Shown: piece by piece, positions 17,545-25,945 of the stretch
How positions within the stretch are numbered: position 1 is the stretch's first letter
How the letters are laid out: every line of letters starts with the position of its first letter
Assembly: GCA_007695285.1 (NCBI GenBank)
Contig: REEC01000125.1
Coordinates: 186,001-250,000 of the forward strand
Direction of reading: 5' to 3'
Length of the DNA: 64,000 bases
DNA from: Spirochaetaceae bacterium
GTDB lineage: Bacteria > Spirochaetota > Spirochaetia > DSM-27196 > PXBQ01
Program-made: the position numbers and the translations under genes
The notes under the pieces: model-generated
What the model was told of the DNA's origin: nothing
Database searches by the model: none
What the model saw: only the letters and a program-made list of their open reading frames with translations

Positions 17545-19919
17545 TCGTTGCGATCGACGGTCCGGCCGGTGGAGGAAAAAGCAGCGTCGCGCGGACCGTC
17601 GCGACGAGTCTCGGGTTTGAGTTTCTGAACTCCGGGAGTTTTTACCGAGCCGTAACGTGGAAAGTACTCGAATCGGGAGCCGACCCGCACGACACCGAAA
17701 GCGTGATCGAGATCGCGCGGAATACTCGATTTGACCAGATCGAGGGCCGTTTCCTCGTCGACGGTGAGCCGCGATCGGCCGAGCTTCGCTCGCCGAACGT
17801 CGATGCGTGGGTAGCTACTTTGTCCGCCATACCGGAGGTCCGTGCCGTCGTGAACGATGCGCTCGTTCGACTCTCGCAGCTGCACGACGTGGTAGTCGAA
17901 GGACGCGACATGACGACGACGGTGTTTCCGCACGCCGATGTCAAAATCTTTCTCGATGCATCACTCGACGCACGCGCCGAACGCCGCTACCAACAGGACG
18001 CGGGTGGACGATCAATTGAGGAAATCAGAGAGCAAATCGCCGAACGCGACGACATGGACCGCAAGAAACCGACAGGGGCACTCGTCAAAGCACCGGAGGC
18101 GGTGTATTTGGACACGTCGGACTTGACCATAGAAGAAGTTTGTGCGAGAGTATCCGATACTATTCTACGAAAGCGAAACAGCAGGAGTAATGATACGGGT
18201 ATGGGAGACCGAGAGACGCAGAGCGGCGAAATCACAAAGAATGTCATGACGCAACAAGAGTTGCAGGAAGAATTTCTCAAGACAATCGATGAACTTGAGG
18301 TGGGGCAACTGGTCGAGGGCACCGTCGTTCAAGTCAATTCGGAGAACGTCTTCGTCGACATCGGTTACAAGTCCGAGGGGCGAGTTCCCATCGAAGAATT
18401 CGATGAACTGCCGAAACCCGGTGAAACTGTCAACGTGGTTTTGCTGAGCAAAGAGACGAAAACCGGTGGAATTTCGGTCTCGAAAAAGAAGGCCGACGAA
18501 AAATTGTTCTGGAAAACGCTGAAACAGGCGTTTCAGGACCACGAACCGGTCGAAGGCGTCGTCACCCGAGTCGTCAAGGGCGGGTTTGAGATCCGACTCG
18601 CCGGTGATGTTCGCGGATTCAACCCAATTTCCAAGATGGATCTGCACCGTATCGAAGAACCCGACGAATACCTCAACATGAAATCGATGTTCTACGTCGA
18701 ACGCGTGTATAGCGAAAACCGTGTGAACATCATCCTCTCCCGACGCGCGTGGCTTGAAGAAGAAGTAGAACGCAAGAAAAAGAAGTTCTTCGAGACGGTT
18801 CAAATCGGCGACGATGTCGAAGGTGTCGTCAAAAGTTTCACATCATTCGGCGCATTCGTCGATTTAGGCGGTTTTGACGGCTTACTCCACATCAACGATA
18901 TGAGTTGGGGCCACGTTACACGCCCAAAAGACCACGTCAAAAAAGGCGAAGTCCTGACGCTCAAAGTCATCCGAATGGATCCCGAAGAACAAAAAATAAA
19001 CTTGTCGTTGCGGCACATGACCGAGGACCCCTGGAATCACTTCGAAGAGAAGTTCCAAGTCGATCAAGTCGTAACCGGGACCGTCACGAAGCTCACGGAT
19101 TTTGGTGCATTCATCGAACTCGAGGAAGGCATCGAAGGACTCGCGCACATTTCCGAGTTGTCGTGGGTCAAGCGTATTTCTCATCCGCGTGAGTTACTGA
19201 AACCCGGCGACGAGATAGAAGCCAAGATTCTCGATTTTGATGTGACGCAGGGCCGAGTTTCGCTCGGACTGAAACAGGTTCTCCCAAATCCGTGGGAATC
19301 GGTAGCGTCCGAGTACCCCGAAGGCATGAGGCTCACCCGGGTTGTCAAAAAAATCACGAATACCGGTGCGTTCGTCGAACTCGAAGAGGGTATCGACGCG
19401 TTCCTTCACATCGACGATCTCTCGTGGACCAAGAAGTACAAGCACCCGTCCGCGGTTCTGCAGGAAGGACAGGAAATCGAGTGTATCGTTCTCGCCATCG
19501 ACCCGGACGATCACAACATCCGAGTCGGCATCAAACAGCTTGAAGAAGACCCGTGGGACTCCTTGAAAAAGGCCTTTCCGGAAGGGAGCAAAATCGACGG
19601 CGAGATCACGAACATTACGGACTTCGGCATCTTTGTCCGTGTTCAGGGTGGAATCGAAGGCTTGATCAACAAATCCAATCTCGTCGACCCGCGCGTCACG
19701 CCGTACGAGAAAGCGGTCGAAAGCTTCTCAGTCGGTGACAAGGTGACCGCTGTCGTGACGGAACTTAGCCCGTCGCGTCAACGATTAGGATTGTCGATCC
19801 GCGAACTCGAACGCAAGGAACAGCGCGACGAGCTCAAGAAATACATTCATAACGAGGATAACGAAGCGACGTTCACGTTAGGCGACGTCATGAAGGACGA
19901 CGACGATACGAGCTCGTAA
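17541..19919 (+). CDS. cmk/rpsA: Fused cytidylate kinase - ribosomal protein S1
   Basis: Residues ~1-215 are a complete CMP kinase: the P-loop string starts DGPAGGGKSS, then FLNSGSFYRAVTW, and VVEGRDMTTTVFPHADVKIFLDA. From about residue 245 six S1 RNA-binding domains follow in one frame, for example VEGVVKSFTSFGAFVDLGG and VTGTVTKLTDFGAFIELEEG, as in S1, which recruits mRNA to the 30S subunit. The same fusion is known in Treponema; elsewhere cmk and rpsA are adjacent separate genes. A possible internal start lies at 18201. It overlaps rluB by ATGA. 792 residues, no frameshift. Confidence 0.95.
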   Translation: MIVAIDGPAGGGKSSVARTVATSLGFEFLNSGSFYRAVTWKVLESGADPHDTESVIEIARNTRFDQIEGRFLVDGEPRSAELRSPNVDAWVATLSAIPEVRAVVNDALVRLSQLHDVVVEGRDMTTTVFPHADVKIFLDASLDARAERRYQQDAGGRSIEEIREQIAERDDMDRKKPTGALVKAPEAVYLDTSDLTIEEVCARVSDTILRKRNSRSNDTGMGDRETQSGEITKNVMTQQELQEEFLKTIDELEVGQLVEGTVVQVNSENVFVDIGYKSEGRVPIEEFDELPKPGETVNVVLLSKETKTGGISVSKKKADEKLFWKTLKQAFQDHEPVEGVVTRVVKGGFEIRLAGDVRGFNPISKMDLHRIEEPDEYLNMKSMFYVERVYSENRVNIILSRRAWLEEEVERKKKKFFETVQIGDDVEGVVKSFTSFGAFVDLGGFDGLLHINDMSWGHVTRPKDHVKKGEVLTLKVIRMDPEEQKINLSLRHMTEDPWNHFEEKFQVDQVVTGTVTKLTDFGAFIELEEGIEGLAHISELSWVKRISHPRELLKPGDEIEAKILDFDVTQGRVSLGLKQVLPNPWESVASEYPEGMRLTRVVKKITNTGAFVELEEGIDAFLHIDDLSWTKKYKHPSAVLQEGQEIECIVLAIDPDDHNIRVGIKQLEEDPWDSLKKAFPEGSKIDGEITNITDFGIFVRVQGGIEGLINKSNLVDPRVTPYEKAVESFSVGDKVTAVVTELSPSRQRLGLSIRELERKEQRDELKKYIHNEDNEATFTLGDVMKDDDDTSS
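18183..18203 (+). promoter_or_regulatory. Possible internal ribosome-binding site for a free S1 protein
   Basis: Within the linker between kinase and S1 parts, AGGAG (18183-18187) precedes an in-frame ATG at 18201 by 13 bases; a further in-frame ATG lies at 18246. The spacing is longer than optimal, so internal initiation is only a possibility. Confidence 0.35.
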
Positions 19920-19933
19920 TGTCGTGAGCAGGG

Positions 19934-21442
19934 ATGTTCCAGACGCAAATCGACGCCGGCAGATTCGACACCTTTATTGAGATCAACGCTTTGATAAACT
20001 CCGACTACTCGAATCCGCGCGCCGTCTTGCAGCGGATTCTCGAGTCGGCCATGCGCTTGACCGAGGGGGAGGCGTCGTCGCTCCTGATTCTCGATACAGC
20101 AAACGACAAACTTTACTTCGAGATCGCGCTCGGCCCAAAAGGCGCGGATGTCCAAAAATTCACGTTGAACATCGGTGAGGGAATCGCGGGTTGGGTTGCC
20201 GAGAACAACCGCTCACTCATCGTCAACGACGTCGACGACGACCCACGATACTTCTCACAAATCAGCAAACAAGTCGGATTCCTTACGACGTCGATTCTTG
20301 CGGTGCCGATGCGCATGAAAGACCGCTGCGTCGGCGTAATCGAGATAATCAACAAGGTCGACGGCAAGAAGTTTGATGATCAGGATCTTCAATGGCTCGA
20401 GATATTTGCGAACCAGGCGGCGATGGCGATCCAGAACGCACGTTCTTTTCAGAAAGTGCGCGATGAGATCGGAGTTCTCCAGGACCAGGTGACCTCCGAG
20501 AAAGGGTATCACACTCTTGTCGCCGAAAGTCCGATCATGAAAGAACGCCTCGCGGTGGTTCAAAAGATCGCGGAAACCGAGTCGTCGGTCCTGATTCTCG
20601 GCGAAAGCGGCGTCGGCAAAGAGTTGTTTGCCGAGCAACTGCACCTCAGAAGCCTGCGCCGTGACAAGCCGTTCATGCGCGTCAATTGCGCCGCGTTGCC
20701 CGAAGGCCTGCTCGAGAGTGAGCTGTTCGGACACGTAAAAGGTGCGTTCACCGACGCGGTGAGCGATCGTCACGGACGATTCGAACGCGCGGACGGCGGC
20801 ACGATCTTTCTCGACGAGATAGGGGAGATTCCGCTCCCACTTCAGGCAAAAATGCTCCGGGTAATTCAGCACAAGACGTTTGAGCCCGTCGGATCGGCAG
20901 AGCCGGTCCACGTCGACGTCCGGATAATCGCCGCGACGAACAAGGATATCGAACAGGCAGTCGCCGAAGGAACATTCCGACGGGATCTCTATTACCGCCT
21001 GAACGTGCTTCCGCTGCACGTTCCGCCTTTGCGCCGTCGTCCAGAGGACATTCCGGCGCTCGCTGATTTTTTTCTCAAAAAGTCCCGGTCCGAGACAAAA
21101 AAAACAGTCAGGGGTTTCACACCCGAGGCGATCGAGGAGCTTCTGTCGTACCCATGGCCCGGCAACGTCCGAGAGCTTGAAAACGCCGTCGAACGCGCTG
21201 TCGTGATTTGCCGCGACGAGTACATCCGGCCTGACGATCTCGTTCTGCATTCACGTGCTCGCATGAGCGACCGGTACTACGCCGGAAAATCCCTCAAGGA
21301 TTCAGTCAACCTCTTCAAGAAGAACTTCATTCGTGCAACGCTCGAACAGACGAACTGGAATCAAACCGCAGCCGCACGGTCACTCGATATTCAGCGGACA
21401 TATTTGTCCCGCTTGATCAAAGAACTCAAAGTCGAACACTAA
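19934..21442 (+). CDS. Sigma54-dependent transcriptional activator with GAF domain
   Basis: A 502-residue enhancer-binding protein. Residues ~15-170 are a GAF sensor domain (GEGIAGWVAENNRSLIVNDV), ~195-430 the AAA+ ATPase with Walker A GESGVGKE (223-230) and Walker B GGTIFLDEIG, and the end is a Fis-type helix-turn-helix (NWNQTAAARSLDIQRTYLSR). The sigma54-contact loop is GAFTDA (270-275) rather than GAFTGA. The regulated genes cannot be told from this window. It starts 14 bases after cmk/rpsA, so the two may be transcribed together; the following TPR gene has its own strong ribosome site. Confidence 0.92.
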   Translation: MFQTQIDAGRFDTFIEINALINSDYSNPRAVLQRILESAMRLTEGEASSLLILDTANDKLYFEIALGPKGADVQKFTLNIGEGIAGWVAENNRSLIVNDVDDDPRYFSQISKQVGFLTTSILAVPMRMKDRCVGVIEIINKVDGKKFDDQDLQWLEIFANQAAMAIQNARSFQKVRDEIGVLQDQVTSEKGYHTLVAESPIMKERLAVVQKIAETESSVLILGESGVGKELFAEQLHLRSLRRDKPFMRVNCAALPEGLLESELFGHVKGAFTDAVSDRHGRFERADGGTIFLDEIGEIPLPLQAKMLRVIQHKTFEPVGSAEPVHVDVRIIAATNKDIEQAVAEGTFRRDLYYRLNVLPLHVPPLRRRPEDIPALADFFLKKSRSETKKTVRGFTPEAIEELLSYPWPGNVRELENAVERAVVICRDEYIRPDDLVLHSRARMSDRYYAGKSLKDSVNLFKKNFIRATLEQTNWNQTAAARSLDIQRTYLSRLIKELKVEH

Positions 21443-21470
21443 ACCGGGTCAAAATATAAAGGAGTTCCTC

Positions 21471-22196
21471 ATGACAACCAAAAAAACGACCACCGATACC
21501 AAGAAAGCCGAGCCATCGAGTCGAGCAACCGACGTAACGATCGCAGAACGATTTACGGGTTTTCTTCAGAAAAACCGCGTACCACTTCTCGTTGTTACGG
21601 CGACTTTGGTCGTCGCCATTGTCGCATTGTTTGTGACGATCGAGATCCTGAATACGCGTCAACAGGAAGCCACCGTCCTTGCAGAACGAATCCAGAGACG
21701 CTTCGATGCGTGGCTCGAGGCATCCGACGAAGAGCGCCCTGCAATTCGCGAGGAAATCGACCAGATGATCGACGAGACGGTGTCCCGGTACTCTCGCTCG
21801 TACGGCGCAACGCGGGCATTATTCATCCGCGGCCGTCTCGCGTGGGAGTCGGAACAGTACGAAGATGCGCGCGTTGCATTTGAACGGCTGGCCGATCGGT
21901 TTCCGCGCAGCCATCTCGCGCCGACCGCTTTGATTAACGCCTCAGTCGCCGCGGAGGCGAGCGCGGACCCCAACGGTTCTGAACGCATTCTGACCCGCAT
22001 CGTTGACCAGTACGGCACCGATTCGATCGAATCGCCGCGAGCGCTCTTCAACCTCGGGAGGCTGGCTGAAGAGGCGGGACGATACGACGACGCGAACGCT
22101 CGGTACAACCGCCTCATCGAAGAGTACGCGGGAAGCAGTTGGACAAACCTGGCTAGAAACCGTATAATTTTCCTCACCGTGAACGGACTGCTGTAG
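21471..22196 (+). CDS. Membrane-anchored TPR protein
   Basis: A 241-residue protein with a short charged cytoplasmic N-terminus, one membrane segment at about residues 43-62 (PLLVVTATLVVAIVALFVTI) and a periplasmic part with tetratricopeptide-like helices (RALFIRGRLAWESEQYEDARVAF and SPRALFNLGRLAEEAGRYDD). The layout resembles YfgM/AncA-type proteins that assist periplasmic protein folding, though this is an inference. It has the strong site AGGAG seven bases before ATG. A hairpin follows, then the adenylate cyclase gene. Confidence 0.85.
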   Translation: MTTKKTTTDTKKAEPSSRATDVTIAERFTGFLQKNRVPLLVVTATLVVAIVALFVTIEILNTRQQEATVLAERIQRRFDAWLEASDEERPAIREEIDQMIDETVSRYSRSYGATRALFIRGRLAWESEQYEDARVAFERLADRFPRSHLAPTALINASVAAEASADPNGSERILTRIVDQYGTDSIESPRALFNLGRLAEEAGRYDDANARYNRLIEEYAGSSWTNLARNRIIFLTVNGLL

Positions 22197-22200
22197 GAAC

Positions 22201-22224
22201 CGGGCCGTGGAACCACGCGGCCCG
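22201..22224 (+). other. GC-rich intergenic hairpin
   Basis: CGGGCCGTGG and CCACGCGGCCCG can pair around a two-base AA loop with a small bulge. It lies directly after the TPR gene stop and 46 bases before the cyclase start, with no T-run. It could stabilise or process the upstream message, or act as a weak terminator. Confidence 0.4.
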
Positions 22225-22269
22225 AAAGTGGTTGGATAGAATTCTGCGCAATCGTCCGGAGGTACCCGA

Positions 22270-24684
22270 ATGGCAAAAAAATCGACTAGAATCTTCGAAA
22301 CGCGGTATTTCGGACTTCTTATCGGGCTTTTTTTGACGGTTTTCGTGATTCTCATAGGCCTCACGACCGCGATCTGGGAACGTCTTGAACTGAACATGCT
22401 CGATCTTCATTTCCGTCTCAAAAACGTGTATGGATCGGAGCGCATTCAAGAAGGAGTTCAGCAAGTTGAAGCTCACCCGCGCGTCTCGGACGACATACTT
22501 ATCATCGGAGTCGACATTCCGTCTTTGTCGCGCTTTGGACGGTTCCCGTTTCCGAGGTATCGTCATGCAGATCTACTTAACGCACTGACACGGATCCAGG
22601 ACCAGTCGCGGCGCGAAAGATCGGTCTTTCTTGATTTTTTCTTTAACGAACCCGCCGCCGATCCTTACGAAGATGCTGTTCTTGTCACCGCGATGCGGGA
22701 GAACGGACGCGTTTTTCTCGAAACGATTCTCGATGTAGCACCGCCGGCTCCCGGCGCACCCGTCGATATGTTCGAGCGACACGAGACTTTGTATCGAACT
22801 GCCGGCGAGATCACGGCCGTCCACGGCGCCTGGGAAAAAATTCCGTACAACTTGAGTGTTGACGCCCCGTTACAACCTTACGGCGCATCGGTTCGCGGTT
22901 ACGGACACGCAAACTTTGACGAAGACTACGACCGCGTCTTTCGTCGGCAACAACTCATCGGTAAGAGTACGGTACTTGTCGCCGAAGTGCTTTTGAGCGA
23001 GCTGAGTATCGAGTATTCCTTGAATCGTGATCGATTTGAGCGTCTTGCATGGTTCGACCGTGAGGGCAGGGAACGCCACGTGCCGTATCCGTTGACCGAC
23101 GCGGAGCTACGGACGCTCCGATCCGAAATGGCCGCATCCGCGCCACCCGTAAGGACTGAAGACCCGGAGTTTGACGGAACTCGCGATTTTATCGTTCGTC
23201 ATTACCGAGACCATTTTGTCCCGGCGATTACGCTCTCGCTCGCGCTCGACTACTTCAACCGATCGTTCGACGATCTCGAGATCCGGCTCGGCGAGTATAT
23301 ACGCATTCCCGCGCCACAGTCCTTCAACGTCGAGCAGAACCAATGGGAGGAGCCGTACCGAGTCCGCGAACGCCGCGAGCAGTACGATTCCGACGGAGAA
23401 ATCGTGAGAGACGCCGTGTATCGGGAGCTCGATGAGATCAAGATTCCGATCAACGAACGCGGCGAGATGATGATCAACTACATCGGCCGGCGGTCGAGCG
23501 CATCGTTCGACGGACACCAGACTTTCCCGGTCCGTTCGTACTCAGCGTACGCCGCGCGTTCTCCCGGTATCGATCCGTCGACGTGGCCCCGCACGCTTGC
23601 GCTCGACAACCGCATTTTGATGGTCGGCGCCTTTGCTCCCGGGATCGCCGACGATGAGAAGTTGACTCCGTACGGTTTGATGTACGGGGTCGAAATCCAC
23701 GCAAACGCTCTCAACACGATCATCATGAGCAACTTCATCGAGTACGCACCGGCCTGGCTCAACTACGCGATCCTTTTCGCGTTGGTTATGCTCACCGCGT
23801 TCGGCGCATCGCGTGTCTCGACGATTTGGGCCGCCGTCTTCTCGCTCGTCGTCGTGATTGTGTTGTTCTTTACGGTCACGATCGTTTTCGACGCTCAGTC
23901 GTATCTGCTCGAGTTTTCGCCGGTAGCGGTTGCAGTACTCGCCACGTTCGTCTCGATCGTCGTATACCGCGTGATGACCGAAGAACGCGACAAGCGTCGT
24001 ATCCGTGACATGTTCGGTAAGTACGTCAGTCCACGAGTCGTCGACGAGATCCTGGACAGTCCACCGGAACTCGGTGGTGTGGACAAGGAACTCTCGGTCT
24101 TTTTCTCGGACATCCGCGGATTCACGACCCTATCGGAGGCCATGACACCACAGGAACTCGTCAACCATCTGAACGTCTACTTGACCGCGATGACCGACAT
24201 TATCCTCGAGTATCACGGAACTCTCGACAAATACGTCGGTGACGAAATCATGTGCTTCTGGGGTGCCCCGCTACCGCAAGAGGATCACGCGATTCTCGCG
24301 TGTAAATGCGCGATTCGCCAGATGCAGGTCCTCGATGAACTCAATGCCTCGTGGCCCGAGGAACGGAGAATCAACATCGGGATAGGAATCAATTCCGGAA
24401 TCATGACGGTTGGAAACATGGGCTCACTCGGCCGCATGAACTACACGTTGATGGGGGATAACGTCAACCTCGGCGCGCGTCTTGAAGGCACCAACAAACA
24501 ATACATGACGAATATCATCGTCAGCGAATACACGTACGGGCTCGTCCAGGACAGAATCCTGGCTCGCGAGATGGACAATATTCGCGTTAAAGGCAAAAAC
24601 CGACCCGTCGGTATATACGAGTTAATCGACGTACCCGAAGGCCTTGAGCCGCCGCTGCCGCCTCATGAAAAGAAACGGAAGTAG
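22270..24684 (+). CDS. CHASE2-domain class III adenylate cyclase
   Basis: An 804-residue membrane signalling enzyme. A first membrane helix at ~14-34 precedes a large extracytoplasmic CHASE2 sensor (~40-490), then three membrane helices (~498-566) and a cytoplasmic class III cyclase. Metal-binding Asp614 (FFSDIRGF) and Asp658 (KYVGDE) are both present, as are Lys654 and Thr726 (YTLMGDNVN), the pair associated with ATP rather than GTP. Product is therefore likely cAMP. GGAGG precedes the ATG. The last codons overlap the lipoprotein gene. Confidence 0.93.
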   Translation: MAKKSTRIFETRYFGLLIGLFLTVFVILIGLTTAIWERLELNMLDLHFRLKNVYGSERIQEGVQQVEAHPRVSDDILIIGVDIPSLSRFGRFPFPRYRHADLLNALTRIQDQSRRERSVFLDFFFNEPAADPYEDAVLVTAMRENGRVFLETILDVAPPAPGAPVDMFERHETLYRTAGEITAVHGAWEKIPYNLSVDAPLQPYGASVRGYGHANFDEDYDRVFRRQQLIGKSTVLVAEVLLSELSIEYSLNRDRFERLAWFDREGRERHVPYPLTDAELRTLRSEMAASAPPVRTEDPEFDGTRDFIVRHYRDHFVPAITLSLALDYFNRSFDDLEIRLGEYIRIPAPQSFNVEQNQWEEPYRVRERREQYDSDGEIVRDAVYRELDEIKIPINERGEMMINYIGRRSSASFDGHQTFPVRSYSAYAARSPGIDPSTWPRTLALDNRILMVGAFAPGIADDEKLTPYGLMYGVEIHANALNTIIMSNFIEYAPAWLNYAILFALVMLTAFGASRVSTIWAAVFSLVVVIVLFFTVTIVFDAQSYLLEFSPVAVAVLATFVSIVVYRVMTEERDKRRIRDMFGKYVSPRVVDEILDSPPELGGVDKELSVFFSDIRGFTTLSEAMTPQELVNHLNVYLTAMTDIILEYHGTLDKYVGDEIMCFWGAPLPQEDHAILACKCAIRQMQVLDELNASWPEERRINIGIGINSGIMTVGNMGSLGRMNYTLMGDNVNLGARLEGTNKQYMTNIIVSEYTYGLVQDRILAREMDNIRVKGKNRPVGIYELIDVPEGLEPPLPPHEKKRK

Positions 24685-25405
24685 GGCGGGTTTCAACTGT
24701 GCCGCCGGTCGCCATACGCCCGGCATCTCAGCAGTAGGACTGTTCCTACTCGTGATGTTTACCGGTTGTGGCATTGAGACGTTGCCGTACCTCGAGGCCC
24801 CGACAATCGCCGGATCCCAACCTTTTCCAAACCTCCAACACTCGACGCTCAACGCGATTGATGAGTTTGTGGGATACGATTTTTACTACCGGTTTTTTTC
24901 AGACTCTGAGGCATTTCAACCAAATGCGGTCAACACGAACCTCGCCGGGGAAAGCAGCCTTTTATCACGCGGTTATCGCCGTATGCTCACGCGGGTGAAA
25001 ACCGACGATGGAACGCCCGGATCGGTCCTCCTGACTCCGCCGGCTCTCCGCATCCCCGATGCTCTGAGAAATACGCAGTTGAGTTTTGAGATCGAGCTCC
25101 CGGACGGTATACTACTGGCTGAACCACAGATTATACCGCCGTCGGAGCACGCGGCACAACTGGACGCGCTTTATTTGATGCGCAACGTCGGGACTCCGGC
25201 GTCCCCCGAGGCGCTGAGTTTCCTCGAACCTTTTTCCGCCGCCGACCAGAACGACCTGTCTGCGGCGGGCATTTCGAACGCCGCGTCGATCGATCAAATC
25301 ACGATCGCCATCTACGCGATAGCCGTCGGATACGATTTGACGAGTTTTGCCCCGATTCGAAGCGTGCCTGTGTTCGGAGGATTAACGACCTTCATCCCCA
25401 ACTAG
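24665..25405 (+). CDS. Putative lipoprotein of unknown function
   Basis: About 246 residues. The N-terminus has basic residues, a hydrophobic stretch (AVGLFLLVMFTGC) and a lipobox-like FTGC, so it is probably a lipoprotein attached after the Cys. The body has no recognised domain; residues ~60-75 are rich in aromatic residues (GYDFYYRFFS). ATG 24665 lies within the last seven codons of the cyclase gene, suggesting coupled translation and perhaps a role in the cyclase's extracytoplasmic sensing, which is an inference from position alone. Confidence 0.75.
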   Translation: MKRNGSRAGFNCAAGRHTPGISAVGLFLLVMFTGCGIETLPYLEAPTIAGSQPFPNLQHSTLNAIDEFVGYDFYYRFFSDSEAFQPNAVNTNLAGESSLLSRGYRRMLTRVKTDDGTPGSVLLTPPALRIPDALRNTQLSFEIELPDGILLAEPQIIPPSEHAAQLDALYLMRNVGTPASPEALSFLEPFSAADQNDLSAAGISNAASIDQITIAIYAIAVGYDLTSFAPIRSVPVFGGLTTFIPN

Positions 25406-25456
25406 GCGGACATCAATCGAGTCGACCTCGATCATAGAGACCAATGGAGTACATTA

Positions 25457-25735
25457 ATGACCACCTATTTTCTGACCATCGGATTAAGCTACGCGATCAT
25501 CGGTTTCGCCGTTTCTCTGTTTGCATGTTTTATTCTCAAGAAAGAGTTCATCGGACGATTCTGGGGTGCACTCATTGTTGCTCTCATCGGATCTTTCTTG
25601 GGAGGCGTCATAGATTACGTCTTTGCGGATTTGATTCAAGTACTGTCAAACATCAACAACACCGTCAACATCTTCCCACCCTTGATTGCCGCGTTCGTGA
25701 TCGTCTGGCTTTTCGGAAAGGTCAGCGAACGCTAA
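25457..25735 (+). CDS. Small membrane protein with three helices
   Basis: A 92-residue very hydrophobic protein with membrane segments at about residues 5-27, 35-57 and 70-88, the middle one glycine-rich (ALIVALIGSFLGGVIDYVF). Overall it resembles the small GlsB/YeaQ-type or spirochaete transmembrane families, but I cannot name it. GGAG lies ten bases before ATG 25457. It follows the lipoprotein by 51 bases. Confidence 0.75.
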   Translation: MTTYFLTIGLSYAIIGFAVSLFACFILKKEFIGRFWGALIVALIGSFLGGVIDYVFADLIQVLSNINNTVNIFPPLIAAFVIVWLFGKVSER

Positions 25736-25805
25736 ACCAACGATCGTTGACCATCAACAACGCAAACGGAATCGCATAGAACAGAATCATGAACATCACA
25801 TACAA
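25722..25805 (-). CDS. Candidate tiny hydrophobic peptide
   Basis: A 27-codon reading frame (TTG 25805, in-frame GTG 25799 and ATG 25796) behind GGAGG encodes a single membrane-spanning segment (MFMILFYAIPFALLMV) with a polar end NDRWFSVR. Its 3' end overlaps the end of the convergent small membrane gene by 14 bases. Length alone makes this uncertain; it could be a small membrane regulator, a type I toxin-like peptide, or chance. Confidence 0.3.
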   Translation of the reverse strand: MYVMFMILFYAIPFALLMVNDRWFSVR

Positions 25806-25945
25806 CCTCGCACCTCCAAGCAAACCTTATTACTTCTGATAATGTATATTCGGTCTACCATTATCTAATTTGTCCCATCCGGCCCGTCCAATACGCAAGG
25901 CGGACTCTTGCACCGCACGCCCGCACCGTGATACGGTCGGAGGCA

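Noticed and set aside
20255-21250. 331-codon minus-strand frame opposite the sigma54 activator
   Set aside because: The plus strand encodes intact AAA+ motifs; the opposite frame has no start signal or family features.
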